The notes below the pieces were generated by a model. That model searched no databases, was not told where the DNA came from, and saw only the letters and a program-made list of their open reading frames with translations. Shown here piece by piece: positions 1 through 8,747 of a stretch of 31,031 bases of DNA. The stretch is from Paracrocinitomix sp040880585 (GTDB taxonomy: Bacteria > Bacteroidota > Bacteroidia > Flavobacteriales_D > Crocinitomicaceae), in assembly GCA_040880585.1 (NCBI GenBank), contig JBBDID010000024.1:1-31031 (forward strand). The letters are read 5' to 3'. The stretch's first letter is position 1. Every line of letters begins with the position of its first letter. The position numbers were made by a program, and so were the translations under genes.

Positions 1-99
1 TTGCTAATTGCCCTATTGCTAATTGCTAATTGTCCTATTGCTAATTGTTAATTGCTAATTGCCCTATTGCTAATTGCTAATTGCTAATTGTTCATTGAT
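1..99. repeat. Degenerate 7/8-bp tandem repeat downstream of moaE
   Basis: The first 99 bases are almost entirely built of TTGCTAA heptamers interspersed with octamers TTGCCCTA or TTGTCCTA. Later units decay (TTGTTAA, TTGTTCA). The array runs into the moaE stop codon at 92-94 and probably continues outside the window. No ORF or hairpin explains it. Similar short-motif runs occur at 20682-20890 and 29715-29747. Confidence 0.8.
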
Positions 100-544
100 T
101 CATTTTCCACTGATGGCTTTCATCTTCAAAAACCTCTCTTCCAAAAATAGGGGCTTTTTCTTTGATTTGTTCTACCAAATAACGGCAAGCGTCCATAGCG
201 TCTTTGCGGTGAGCAGATGAGGTAAAGACAAACAGGCAAATTTCCCCCGACTTTACAAAGCCTAAACTATGATAAATATGCATGCAGGTCAGGTCAAACT
301 TTTCAAAGGCCGATTCTCTGATCTCATGGAAAGTTTTCAATGCCATTTCTTGATATGCAGTGTATTCAATCGCCCGAACGGTCTTGCCATCAACTTCATC
401 TGCTCTTACCTGTCCCAAAAAAATATCATGCGCTCCAATCCGCGTTTTTACCTGATGATGCGCAATTGAGGCAGCAATTTTTTCAGGTGTAATGGCTCCT
501 TCAACAAAGACATTTTTCGGTTTTTTCTTATCTGCCATAATCAT
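92..544 (-). CDS. moaE: Molybdopterin synthase catalytic subunit MoaE
   Basis: MoaE is the large subunit of molybdopterin synthase. It transfers sulfur from the MoaD C-terminal thiocarboxylate to precursor Z (cPMP), making the dithiolene of molybdopterin in the cytoplasm. The 150-residue length fits the family. Recognisable segments are the DGKTVRAIEYTAYQEMA region, the HSLGFVKSGE strand, the SAHRKDAMDACRYLVEQIKE helix and the C-terminal PIFGREVFED...W segment. An alternative ATG at 538 would remove two residues. The gene starts 5 bp after moaD stops, so the two are surely co-transcribed and make the two subunits of one enzyme. No other moa gene lies in the window. Identification is by motif and by the adjacent MoaD. 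Confidence 0.93.
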   Translation of the reverse strand: MIMADKKKPKNVFVEGAITPEKIAASIAHHQVKTRIGAHDIFLGQVRADEVDGKTVRAIEYTAYQEMALKTFHEIRESAFEKFDLTCMHIYHSLGFVKSGEICLFVFTSSAHRKDAMDACRYLVEQIKEKAPIFGREVFEDESHQWKMNQ

Positions 545-549
545 TTATT

Positions 550-789
550 TTATCCTCCTGCAAATGGAGGAAGTAGCGCAATTTCAGCTCCATCTTCAAG
601 CTCTTTTTCGCCCTGCAACAGTAACTGGTTGACGGCAATTTTGAACTTCTGCTCAGTAATCTGCGGATACTTATCCTTCAAAATCGAAACTAAATCTGCT
701 GTATTAACTGAGTCTTTTAACTCAAATTGTTCACGATTCACCCCTATTTTTTCAGCGATTTGTGCAAAGTAGAGTACGGTTACCGTCAT
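550..789 (-). CDS. moaD: Molybdopterin synthase sulfur carrier MoaD
   Basis: This is the small ubiquitin-like sulfur carrier of molybdopterin synthase. Its C-terminal Gly-Gly is adenylated and thiocarboxylated, then donates sulfur in the MoaE active site. From ATG 789 the protein has 79 residues, starts MTVTVLYFAQIAEKIG and ends LLPPFAGG, with the diglycine as the last two residues. A longer reading frame runs to 930, but it overlaps the upstream transporter extensively and would add a nonsense N-terminus. I chose the ATG at 787-789 because it overlaps the transporter stop in an ATGA arrangement, which suggests translational coupling. The next gene, moaE, begins 5 bp downstream. Confidence 0.92.
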   Translation of the reverse strand: MTVTVLYFAQIAEKIGVNREQFELKDSVNTADLVSILKDKYPQITEQKFKIAVNQLLLQGEKELEDGAEIALLPPFAGG

Positions 790-1532
790 ACTGTAAAGAT
801 AAGTTTTATCGCCGCCAGAAATAGAACAAATCCCAATAAATACCTTAAATTTTTGTTGGGAATCATTTTGCTGCCGATATATCCCCCCGCAAACCCACCC
901 AAGACAACAAAAATCACCATGACCCACCAACTATGATAGAAAGTAATGCCTGTAGTAGATTGCCCGATTAATCCGGCCAACGAATTTACCCAAATGAATA
1001 AGGCCGAAACAGCCGCCGCTTCTTTGATACTTCCCCACCGCATCAAGAGTATGACGGGACTCAAAATAATCCCCCCTCCAATTCCAATCAAGGCAGATAC
1101 AAACCCAATTCCCGCCCCTATCAAACCGCTGATGAGAAAAGATGGGGTTTTAACAACATCCTGCTGTCTCTTCGGTTTTGAAAAAGGATGGAAGAAAACG
1201 GTCATTTTTACTACCGAAAACAGCAAAAATATCCCCAAGATGAGTTTGTACCATGAAGTGTTTAATTGCAAGTGACCGCCAAAAAATGCAAAAGGAACAG
1301 AAGTCAGGGCAAAAGCAAGAAATAAATGAAATTTAAAATAACCGGCACGATAAAAATGCACAAATGAAATGCCCGCAACAAAAAGGTTCAACAACAAAGC
1401 GGTAGGGCGCATTTCTTCAGGAGCAAAATTGAAGATGGCCATGAGCGCCAGATAGCCACTTGCGCCACCATGCCCAACCGCTGCGTAAAGAAGCGCAATA
1501 AGCGGGAGCAATATGAAAAAAAGTAATTCCAT
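786..1532 (-). CDS. TauE/SafE (TSUP) family permease
   Basis: This 248-residue polytopic membrane protein has about eight hydrophobic segments. The two halves carry the family's repeated glycine motifs: GHGGASGYLALMAI near the N-terminus and GIGIGGGIILSPVILLMRWG-type residues in the middle. TSUP proteins export or import sulfite, sulfoacetate, thiosulfate and related sulfur anions across the inner membrane. Its ATGA overlap with moaD makes it the first gene of a three-gene unit with moaD and moaE. Cofactor synthesis needs sulfur and molybdoenzymes often act on sulfur oxyanions, but a functional link here is inference. The substrate cannot be told from sequence. Confidence 0.85.
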   Translation of the reverse strand: MELLFFILLPLIALLYAAVGHGGASGYLALMAIFNFAPEEMRPTALLLNLFVAGISFVHFYRAGYFKFHLFLAFALTSVPFAFFGGHLQLNTSWYKLILGIFLLFSVVKMTVFFHPFSKPKRQQDVVKTPSFLISGLIGAGIGFVSALIGIGGGIILSPVILLMRWGSIKEAAAVSALFIWVNSLAGLIGQSTTGITFYHSWWVMVIFVVLGGFAGGYIGSKMIPNKNLRYLLGFVLFLAAIKLIFTV

Positions 1533-1610
1533 CTGTTCAATTGAGGGAAGATAGAAAAATGAAAGGTAGCTACCCTATAATTAAGCCTGCTTTAATCAGC
1601 ATATTTGATT

Positions 1611-2891
1611 TTACTCTACCATTAAAATAAAGTTGTGTTTTTTTCCTTTGCTGAGCAATACCATTTTATCGTTGATTAAATCAGTGGTGGTAATGGTATA
1701 ATCTTCCTGAACTTTAGTTTTGTTGACAGCAATGGCATTTCCTTTTAGTTCTCGGCGCGCTTCACTGTTTGAGCTCAAAAAACCTGTTTTTGCAGATAAT
1801 GCGTCTATGATACCTAAACCTGCTTCAATATCAGTTTTGGAAACTTTAGCTTGCGCAACACCATCAAAAATTTGAAGAAATTGTTTTTCGCTTAATTTTT
1901 TGATGTCTTCTGAAGTTGATTTTCCGTAAAGTATTTTTGCGGCCGCCAAAATGGTTTCCAATGCCTCTTCTCCATGTACCATTATGGTCACTTCTTCAGC
2001 CAATTTTTTCTGTAATGCTCTAAAACCGGGATCTTTTTGGTGTTCGGTTTCCAGGGCTTCAATTTCTTCTCTTGATAAAAAAGTAAAAGTTCGGATGTAT
2101 TTTGAAGCATCCTCATCTGTCGCTCTTACCCAAAATTGGTAAAAATCGTAAGGAGATGTCCGTTCAGGATCCAGCCAAATGGTTCCCGACTCTGTTTTAC
2201 CAAACTTCCCTCCATCTGCTTTGGTCATCAAGGGGCAAGTAAATGCAAATCCTTCTCCTCCTGTTTTTCTGCGGATCAACTCGGTTCCCGTTGTGATGTT
2301 TCCCCATTGATCTGATCCTCCCATTTGCAGTTTGCATCCCATGGTTTGGTAAAGGTGCAAAAAATCATATCCCTGAACCAATTGGTAAGAGAATTCAGTG
2401 AAAGAAAGTCCGGTATCAATGCGTTTTTTTACCGAATCTTTTGCGCTCATATAATTGACCGTAATGTGTTTTCCAATATCACGGATGAATGCTAAAAAGG
2501 AGAATTCTTTCATCCAATCCAGATTGTTGACCATAACGGCAGCATTTTCACCGGATTGAAAATCTAGAAATTTTTCCAATTGGGAACGAACACCTGCGAC
2601 ATTTTTAGCGAGTGTTTCTTCATCCAGAAGATTTCTTTCATCTGATTTTCCTGAAGGATCACCTACCATGCCGGTTGCACCACCAACCAAAGCCACCGGT
2701 CTATGACCTGCGCGTTGAAGATGCATGAGCAAAAGAATGGGGATCATGCTTCCCACATGAAGTGAATCGGCAGTAGGGTCAAAACCCACATATCCCGTTA
2801 CCATTTCTTTTTCTAATAAGGCTTCGGTTCCGGGAATGATGTCTTGTAGCATTCCTCTCCATCTTAATTCTTCAATGAAATTTTTAGGCAT
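1611..2891 (-). CDS. tyrS: Tyrosyl-tRNA synthetase (TyrRS)
   Basis: This class I aminoacyl-tRNA synthetase charges tRNA-Tyr with tyrosine. The 426-residue length is standard. The HIGH-type signature is HVGS (residues 45-48). The tyrosine pocket motifs are YQLVQGYD (169-176) and QMGGSDQWGN (189-198), and the KMSKS loop is KFGKT (229-233). The C-terminal part (about 355-426) matches an S4 RNA-binding domain with RRELKGNAIAVN. It appears monocistronic: the flanking intergenic gaps are 78 and 180 bp. A -7 box CAAAGATA (minus strand TATCTTTG) at 2912-2919 would give a very short leader. Confidence 0.97.
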   Translation of the reverse strand: MPKNFIEELRWRGMLQDIIPGTEALLEKEMVTGYVGFDPTADSLHVGSMIPILLLMHLQRAGHRPVALVGGATGMVGDPSGKSDERNLLDEETLAKNVAGVRSQLEKFLDFQSGENAAVMVNNLDWMKEFSFLAFIRDIGKHITVNYMSAKDSVKKRIDTGLSFTEFSYQLVQGYDFLHLYQTMGCKLQMGGSDQWGNITTGTELIRRKTGGEGFAFTCPLMTKADGGKFGKTESGTIWLDPERTSPYDFYQFWVRATDEDASKYIRTFTFLSREEIEALETEHQKDPGFRALQKKLAEEVTIMVHGEEALETILAAAKILYGKSTSEDIKKLSEKQFLQIFDGVAQAKVSKTDIEAGLGIIDALSAKTGFLSSNSEARRELKGNAIAVNKTKVQEDYTITTTDLINDKMVLLSKGKKHNFILMVE

Positions 2892-2911
2892 CTTTTGAAT
2901 TTTTCTGCCTT

Positions 2912-2919
2912 CAAAGATA
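2912..2919 (-). promoter_or_regulatory. Candidate -7 box for tyrS
   Basis: The minus strand reads TATCTTTG, an exact TAnnTTTG Bacteroidota -7 match, 20 bp upstream of the tyrS ATG. No TTG is at the ideal 19-20 bp distance; one lies about 25 bp upstream. It is therefore a half-supported promoter. Confidence 0.4.
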
Positions 2920-3071
2920 GTGAATGATCTTTGTTGAGAAGGAACAAGTAGGCAACAACTTCAATGACACGGTTAAACTTCATTCTTCAGAAGGTAGCTG
3001 AACCTGCTTTTATACCATCAAAAAGCCGCAAAAATTGAACAGACAGAACGGTTTACTGTAAATAATTTAAT

Positions 3072-4409
3072 CTACAGCAATTCATTCGCCAGATTAGCCA
3101 ACTCAGAGCGTTCTCCTTTTTCCAATCGGACACTTGCAAACAATGGGTGGCCTTTTAATCGGTCAATTAAATAGGTCAAACCGTTTGATTCCTCATCCAT
3201 ATACGGGGTGTCAATTTGATGGATATCACCGGTAAACACAACTTTAGTTCCTTCTCCGGCACGGGTAATAATGGTTTTTACTTCGTGTGGGGTCAGATTT
3301 TGTGCTTCATCAATAATAAACATCACATTAGAGAGTGATCGTCCCCGGATAAATGCCAAAGCAGTGATAGAAAGCGCTCCTGATTCTTCCATCTCATCCA
3401 GCACTTTGCTTTTCTTTTCGGTAGACTTGAATTGGCTTTTGATGAATTTAAGATTATCCCACAATGGTTGCATATACGGGGATATTTTATCTTCAGCATT
3501 TCCCGGTAAATAACCGATATCCCTATTGCTTAGCGGAATAATGGGGCGTGCCAAAATAATTTGTGAAAACTTATTTTTTTGTTCTAAAGCAGAGGCTAAA
3601 GCCAATAAGGTTTTTCCGGTTCCGGCTACACCTTGCAGGGCAACCAGTTTAATTTTATCGTTAAGTAAAGCGTTGGTGGCAAAGGCTTGCTCGGCATTTC
3701 GGGGCTTTATGCTGTAAATGTATTCCTTTTCAACACGCTCTACCATTTTATCTTCCTCATCATAACGGGTTAAAACAGAGTCTTTCCCGTTTTTTAGGAT
3801 ATAATAGCCGTTGGCAACTTTAAGTTCACCTAAAACTCCTTTTTCATCCACCCGTCCTTTTTTATAGATTTCGTTAATGAAATCGGCATCCAAAACGTCA
3901 ATGATTGGAAAGCCGTCTGACATTTTTTTGACATCCTTTACTTTTCCGGTCAAATAATCTTCAGAGGGTAAGCCCATGGCTTTCGCTTTGAGGCGAAGGT
4001 TAATGTCTTTGGTCACCATGATCACTGTTCGATCTCTTGCAGCATCAGCTATGGTGATGGCTGCATTGATGATTTTATGGTCATTTTTACCGCGACCGTA
4101 GATTTTTTCAGCATCCCGCCCGTTCACCAAATTTGACATAACAATTTTGATTTTACCCCGGTTTTTCCCCAATGGAATCCAGTCATTTAATCCTCCGTTT
4201 CCAGAGAGTTTGTCTAACGCACGGATGACCTCTCTGGCCTGATAATTTTTAGTTTCATTTCCTACCTTAAAATTATCCAGTTCTTCTAAAACGGTAATGG
4301 GAATGGCTACGTCGTTGTCTTCAAAATGGTTAATAGAGTCGTGATCGAACAAAAGAACTGAAGTGTCTAAGACAAATATTTTTTTGTTGGGAGTGGTCTT
4401 TTTTGCCAT
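3072..4409 (-). CDS. PIN domain-PhoH family ATPase (PhoH2/YlaK type)
   Basis: This 445-residue two-domain protein has an N-terminal PIN ribonuclease fold (about 10-150) with acidic residues D15, E43 and D135 in FVLDTSV, LEELDNF and TKDINLRL. The C-terminal PhoH helicase-like ATPase carries Walker A GVAGTGKT (260-267) and Walker B MFIIDEAQN (DEAQ at 367-370). Its sensor-type segment is VVFTGDIHQID (390-400). PhoH2 proteins of this layout are described as sequence-specific RNA helicase/RNases. The gene stands alone with about 200 bp before nadK. No small antitoxin-like ORF precedes it, unlike actinobacterial phoAT-phoH2. It could act in RNA turnover under stress; that role is inferred from the family. 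Confidence 0.93.
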   Translation of the reverse strand: MAKKTTPNKKIFVLDTSVLLFDHDSINHFEDNDVAIPITVLEELDNFKVGNETKNYQAREVIRALDKLSGNGGLNDWIPLGKNRGKIKIVMSNLVNGRDAEKIYGRGKNDHKIINAAITIADAARDRTVIMVTKDINLRLKAKAMGLPSEDYLTGKVKDVKKMSDGFPIIDVLDADFINEIYKKGRVDEKGVLGELKVANGYYILKNGKDSVLTRYDEEDKMVERVEKEYIYSIKPRNAEQAFATNALLNDKIKLVALQGVAGTGKTLLALASALEQKNKFSQIILARPIIPLSNRDIGYLPGNAEDKISPYMQPLWDNLKFIKSQFKSTEKKSKVLDEMEESGALSITALAFIRGRSLSNVMFIIDEAQNLTPHEVKTIITRAGEGTKVVFTGDIHQIDTPYMDEESNGLTYLIDRLKGHPLFASVRLEKGERSELANLANELL

Positions 4410-4611
4410 AAGCGGATGTCAAAGAGTTTTTTTAAATTATTTAACTGAAAAGGTAGTGAGCTTCTTTGTCTGTTTGCAGCAAAAAGAAAGGAGTTATTAA
4501 CGATCAGATTTTAACGAAATGATTCAGGGGTTAAATGTTACGGCCACCACCATAGCGTTAAATGATTAAAAATCAACACAAAAGTGGGCATGTGCTACTC
4601 ACATACCAGAG

Positions 4612-5490
4612 TTAATTTCTACGATCTAATCCCCACATCATTTTATTACGAATGGTGTTCAGGAAGTTTTGACCTTCTGTTTGGATCACATTGATTTCAA
4701 ATTCAGCTTTTTGAAGTACCAGTTCGATTGCAGAATCAATGGTGACCGATCGGGAATCTAAAGAACACAAGTAATTTCGTCCTCTTCCTTCAATTTTCAA
4801 GCGAATGGTTCTTGAATCCGGCACCACAACGGGTCGTACATTTAGATTATGTGGTGCAATAGGGGTAATGACGTGATCCCGTACGCCGGGAACCATGATG
4901 GGGCCACCACAACTCAATGAATAAGCCGTGGAACCTGTTGGGGTAGCTACTATCAATCCGTCAGCCCAGTACGAATTCAAATACAGATCACCGATATAGG
5001 TATGAATCGTGATCATAGAAGATGTTTCTTTTTTGTGTACCGTGAGTTCATTCAGGGCAAAATTGTCTTCTCCGAATAAATTTTCTTCCGTAACCAGCTT
5101 TAGCAACGATCGGGTTTGCAAGCGATACCTTCCTTCTTTAATATCTTGTAAAGAAGATTTAATATTTTCTTTTGAGGTAGAGGCCAAAAACCCCAATCTC
5201 CCTGTATTCACCCCTAAAATAGGAATACCACTGTCCCGAACAATATGGATGGTTTCTAAAAAAGTGCCGTCTCCACCAATGCTGATCAAAACATCTATGT
5301 TATTTCTGACATCTTGATGTTTTTTGAAAAGTTGAGGCTCTACTTCCATAGAGATTCGGGGCTCTAAAAAAGACATAAAAGGCTCGTAAATACAAACTTC
5401 CCAACCATATACGTTTAAGGTATTAAACAGCACTTGTATGTTCGGTATAAATGAATCGTCAAATGATCGTCCGTAGATTCCGATACGCAT
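4612..5490 (-). CDS. nadK: NAD kinase
   Basis: NAD kinase phosphorylates NAD to NADP and is the only route to NADP in most bacteria. At 292 residues it matches the usual length. It carries the GGDGTFLET motif (72-80), the conserved ALNE segment (145-148), the glycine-rich TPTGSTAYSLSCGG signature (183-196), and a C-terminal PVVVPDSR region typical of the family. It starts 4 bp downstream of the CBS-domain gene stop, so the two are probably one operon. A NAD kinase next to a CBS protein is a recurring Bacteroidota arrangement, with pdxJ divergent. That last point is from general knowledge, not shown here. Confidence 0.96.
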   Translation of the reverse strand: MRIGIYGRSFDDSFIPNIQVLFNTLNVYGWEVCIYEPFMSFLEPRISMEVEPQLFKKHQDVRNNIDVLISIGGDGTFLETIHIVRDSGIPILGVNTGRLGFLASTSKENIKSSLQDIKEGRYRLQTRSLLKLVTEENLFGEDNFALNELTVHKKETSSMITIHTYIGDLYLNSYWADGLIVATPTGSTAYSLSCGGPIMVPGVRDHVITPIAPHNLNVRPVVVPDSRTIRLKIEGRGRNYLCSLDSRSVTIDSAIELVLQKAEFEINVIQTEGQNFLNTIRNKMMWGLDRRN

Positions 5491-5494
5491 AGCA

Positions 5495-6157
5495 TTACAT
5501 ATTAAGAAAATTCATCAATTCGTCATATCTCTTTTTGAGGTCATCCTGAAACTTTCCTTTTTGAAAAGTTGCTTTAATTGAATAGTTATAGCGGTTAAAG
5601 GTTCGGATGATACTGTCTATGTTATCCGCATTGATTTTTAAGGTAACCTCCAATTCTGTAGAATCGGGATGTGAGGTAATGAAAGAACTCAAAATTTTTG
5701 CATTATTTTCTTCTACAATTCTTGCTATTTCAGTCAATGAATAGTCATGTGTGTTCATTACCAGTACCAGAATGCTTCCCGGTTCTTTAATTGAATTGAC
5801 TGCAGTAATTTGTGACATCAGATAAAGCAGATCCGTACACCCCAGGTAATTATTGTTTTCATCAAGGATAGGAACAACCGTAATCTTAAGGTCTGAAATG
5901 ATCTTCATCACTTCATAAACGTGTTGATCTGCCCGTATGAATGGCTTGGGTAAGTTTGGAAAGCAATCTGAAATCCGACAAGAAGGGTCGGGCATATCGT
6001 AAATGTCATTTTCAGATATCAAGCCGATATAATTGCTGCCTTCAACAACGGGTAAATGACTTACACGTAGTTCATTCATCCAGTCCATGGCACGTTCTCC
6101 TGTTTCAATATTTCTCAGGGGGGGTATGATTTCACTTATAAGATCGTCTGCTCGCAT
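5495..6157 (-). CDS. CBS-domain pair protein
   Basis: This 220-residue protein has two CBS domains (about 1-125), seen in VSHLPVVEGSNYIGLISEND and VVPILDENNNYLGCTDL. CBS pairs usually bind adenine nucleotides and act as energy sensors. The C-terminal part (about 130-210) resembles an ACT-like fold with MNTHDYSLTEIARIVEENNAKILSSF. I chose the ATG at 6157 (MRADDLISEIIPPL). The frame is open to a TTG at 6193, but the extra 12 residues are poor and the product would start with a rarer codon. It lies 4 bp upstream of nadK and is likely co-expressed, which suggests, without proof, adenylate-linked control of NADP supply. Confidence 0.85.
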   Translation of the reverse strand: MRADDLISEIIPPLRNIETGERAMDWMNELRVSHLPVVEGSNYIGLISENDIYDMPDPSCRISDCFPNLPKPFIRADQHVYEVMKIISDLKITVVPILDENNNYLGCTDLLYLMSQITAVNSIKEPGSILVLVMNTHDYSLTEIARIVEENNAKILSSFITSHPDSTELEVTLKINADNIDSIIRTFNRYNYSIKATFQKGKFQDDLKKRYDELMNFLNM

Positions 6158-6224
6158 TTTTTTCTGACTGCTACCTTTGTTTATTATTAACAACTAATGT
6201 AACTAATAATTGTTCTAACAATGA

Positions 6225-6232
6225 TAAATTTG
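6225..6232 (+). promoter_or_regulatory. Candidate -7 box for pdxJ
   Basis: TAAATTTG matches TAnnTTTG 25 bp before the pdxJ ATG in the divergent CBS/pdxJ intergenic region. The nearest upstream TTG (6210-6212) is only 12 bp away, so the -33 element is not convincing. Confidence 0.35.
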
Positions 6233-6257
6233 ACGGTAAATTGAGAATTTTATCGGA

Positions 6258-6977
6258 ATGACAGCAAAACTAAGTGTGAATATCAATAAGGTAGCAACCT
6301 TAAGAAATGCAAGGGGAGGAAACATCCCCCATGTATTGCAAATTGCAAAAGATTGTCAGGCTTTTGGTGCAGATGGAATTACGGTCCATCCCCGTCCGGA
6401 TGAGCGGCACATTACAAAGAAAGATGTCTATGACATTGCTCCTATTATCACGACAGAATTTAATATAGAAGGTTATCCCAATGAACGCTTTATGCAAATG
6501 CTTGAAGAAGTACGCCCCCATCAGGCGACATTGGTTCCGGACTCACCGGATGTGTTAACTTCTGAAAATGGTTGGGATACGGTAAAAAACAAAAGTTTTT
6601 TAAGTGAGGTGATTGCTCATATTAAGGCGTTGGGAATTCGGACGTCTATTTTTATTGAGACGGATGCAAAGATGATTGAAAATGCTGCACTGTTAGGGAC
6701 CGATAGAATAGAATTGTATACCGGACCTTATGCCAATACGTATCTGAAAAATCGTGCCGAGGCAGTAAAACCGTATGCAGCAGCCGCAAAAGTGGCCATG
6801 GAATGCGATTTGGGGATTAATGCCGGTCATGATTTAGATCTGAATAACCTAAAATACTTCACAGAAAATATCCCGGGGCTTCTTGAGGTTTCAATTGGTC
6901 ATGCTTTGATTTCAGATGCCTTATACCTGGGTTTGGAGAACACCATTAATATGTATAAAAAACAATTGATCGTATGA
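6258..6977 (+). CDS. pdxJ: Pyridoxine 5'-phosphate synthase
   Basis: PdxJ condenses 1-deoxyxylulose 5-phosphate with 3-amino-2-oxopropyl phosphate to give pyridoxine 5'-phosphate in the DXP-dependent vitamin B6 pathway. The 239-residue protein is of standard length. It shows the N-terminal LSVNINKVATLRNARGG strand and loop (5-21) and the phosphate/His-rich HPRPDERHI segment (44-52). It also has LVPDSPDVLTSENGWD, IFIETD, ELYTGPYA and the C-terminal EVSIGHALISDAL segment of the TIM barrel. It overlaps the following hydrolase gene by 4 bp (ATGA), so they are translationally coupled, and it is divergent from the CBS-nadK operon. Confidence 0.97.
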   Translation: MTAKLSVNINKVATLRNARGGNIPHVLQIAKDCQAFGADGITVHPRPDERHITKKDVYDIAPIITTEFNIEGYPNERFMQMLEEVRPHQATLVPDSPDVLTSENGWDTVKNKSFLSEVIAHIKALGIRTSIFIETDAKMIENAALLGTDRIELYTGPYANTYLKNRAEAVKPYAAAAKVAMECDLGINAGHDLDLNNLKYFTENIPGLLEVSIGHALISDALYLGLENTINMYKKQLIV

Positions 6978-7732
6978 AATTAAATTATCGCAGTTATGGA
7001 ACCGGTGAACCATTGATTATTTTACACGGATTATTCGGATCTTCTGATAATTGGCAAACATTGGGCAAAAGATTTTCAGATCACTACAAGGTCTATCTTG
7101 TAGATCAGAGAAATCATGGAAAATCACCGCATTCAGATGCGTTCAATTATGATATCATGGCAGAAGATTTACATGAATTGATTGAGGAGTTGGGATATGA
7201 CAAAGTAAATTTGATCGGTCATTCAATGGGTGGGAAAACGGTGATTGCATTTGCTGCTGAGCATCCTGAAATGATTAAGAAAATGGTAGTTGCAGATATT
7301 GGGTACAAAGCCTACCCCATGCATCACGACCATATCCTGGAAGGATTGCATTCACTGAATCTGGATGAAATTGATTCGAGAGGGGAAGCGGATGAAAAGT
7401 TGAAAGAAACGATTAAAGAATGGGGCGTGAGACAGTTTTTACTCAAAAACTTGTATTGGGTAAAAAAAGGGAAGTTGGCCTGGCGGATGAATCTGGATGT
7501 TCTCAGTGAAAAAATGGAAAATATTTTAGCTGAAGTTGAATTTGATAAAATAGAGGTGGATACTTTATTTATTAGAGGTGCAAAAAGTAATTATATACTA
7601 GATTCAGATATAGAAGACCTGAAAAAAAAGCTCCCCTCTTCCCGGATTCATAGCATTGAAGAGGCAGGCCATTGGGTACACGCTGAAGCGCAGGACGAGT
7701 TTTATCAGGTCGTCACGGATTTTTTGGAATGA
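6974..7732 (+). CDS. Alpha/beta-hydrolase (YbfF-like esterase)
   Basis: This 252-residue alpha/beta-hydrolase has the oxyanion-hole motif HGLFGSSDNW (18-27). The nucleophile elbow is GHSMGG, with Ser84. The catalytic His is in the C-terminal EAGHWVHAE segment and the acid is probably in the LFIRGAKSNY-DSD region. The NHGKSPHSD segment is typical of YbfF-type acyl-CoA/ester hydrolases. The substrate is unknown. It overlaps pdxJ by 4 bp, a pairing that is common enough to suggest shared expression but gives no evidence for a role in B6 metabolism. Confidence 0.88.
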   Translation: MKLNYRSYGTGEPLIILHGLFGSSDNWQTLGKRFSDHYKVYLVDQRNHGKSPHSDAFNYDIMAEDLHELIEELGYDKVNLIGHSMGGKTVIAFAAEHPEMIKKMVVADIGYKAYPMHHDHILEGLHSLNLDEIDSRGEADEKLKETIKEWGVRQFLLKNLYWVKKGKLAWRMNLDVLSEKMENILAEVEFDKIEVDTLFIRGAKSNYILDSDIEDLKKKLPSSRIHSIEEAGHWVHAEAQDEFYQVVTDFLE

Positions 7733-7766
7733 GAATTGGTCTATCCCTTTAAATTCTTAGTATTTT

Positions 7767-8624
7767 GTGATAAAATCAAATCGCTTGTTACCCTTAAAAT
7801 ATATACCACTCATCTTGCTTTTTTTGCTTACTGTTTCAACGGTATGGAGTCAAAAAGTACAACAATATACTTTTGAGGGATTTTTCAGGGGAAGTAATCT
7901 AAATGTCCAGTGTAGAGAAAAGCCCACAAAACCTTGGTCATATTGTGATTGTTTTGATTCAATCGCCGTTAACCGGCAGGTCGTTTCCGGAATTTTATAT
8001 GAGGGATATCAGGTGGACATTTCTAATAGGACGAAAATTGAAATCTTTGATACTGTTTCGATTACTTTTTATTACCAAAAGGGATGTGACTTCCGAATTA
8101 TCAATCCTAATGAATTTCTACCCAAGATCATTGACCCTGTAGATACTTTATATGTTGATGAAGAGAATCAGTTGCATTGGAGAACCTCTCAAAACTACCC
8201 TCAATTGAGAATGTGGGTGCAGATAGAGCAGTATAAATGGGGAGAGTGGGTGAAAATCGGTCCAAATTTTGTCATTACAGAGCAAAAAAAATACGAGATG
8301 GACATCTCTCCTTTTTTATTTAAAGGAGAAAATGAATTTAGGGCTGTGGTTGCAGGGATTGATCACGAACGGCTACCTTCAGAAGCTGTATCGGTGAAAC
8401 ACAAAGGAAAAAAGGTGAAATATAGAATAAATGATGGAGAGGTTTATTTTTCTAAAGCAACCCACTATGAACTGTATGATAAACAGCTGCATATTGCTGA
8501 CCGGGGTTATGGAGATAAAGTGAGTTTGATCAATTTTAATGTTCCTGATGGAGAATACATCCTTCGTTTTAGTAATAAGGAAGTGTCCCTTCAAATCACC
8601 AATAAAAAGTTTTCAAAACCCTAA
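7767..8624 (+). CDS. Secreted protein of unknown function
   Basis: This is a 285-residue protein with a GTG start at 7767. The N-terminus has Lys/Arg followed by a hydrophobic core (KYIPLILLFLLTVSTVWS) and a likely signal peptidase I site after WSQ. There is no in-frame ATG before about residue 140, and the signal peptide supports the GTG. The mature part is beta-rich and has four cysteines in its first 100 residues (QCREK, YCDCF, GCDF), possibly forming disulfides. No C-terminal T9SS sorting domain is visible. I do not recognise a domain. It follows the hydrolase by 34 bp and may be read through from pdxJ. Confidence 0.7.
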   Translation: MIKSNRLLPLKYIPLILLFLLTVSTVWSQKVQQYTFEGFFRGSNLNVQCREKPTKPWSYCDCFDSIAVNRQVVSGILYEGYQVDISNRTKIEIFDTVSITFYYQKGCDFRIINPNEFLPKIIDPVDTLYVDEENQLHWRTSQNYPQLRMWVQIEQYKWGEWVKIGPNFVITEQKKYEMDISPFLFKGENEFRAVVAGIDHERLPSEAVSVKHKGKKVKYRINDGEVYFSKATHYELYDKQLHIADRGYGDKVSLINFNVPDGEYILRFSNKEVSLQITNKKFSKP

Positions 8625-8747
8625 AGACCGTTAATCGGTGAATGTGAGCAATTCATAGAAAAATAACATGAATTTAACCTATGACAGGCATCCCTTGAGT
8701 ATTTTTGAGCGTATATCTTTTACAAGAACTCTCTAATACTACTTACT

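Noticed and set aside
790..930. Longer MoaD reading frame reaching to 930
   Set aside because: The extra N-terminal part (MVGHGDFCCLG...) overlaps the transporter and is not MoaD-like; the ATGA overlap at 786-789 supports the short form.
946..1275. Plus-strand frame of 109 codons
   Set aside because: It lies inside the TauE/SafE transporter gene on the other strand and has no domain or start signal of its own.
1565..1574. Palindrome GGTAGCTACC downstream of tyrS
   Set aside because: A 10-bp perfect palindrome is expected by chance in 31 kb and has no T tract.
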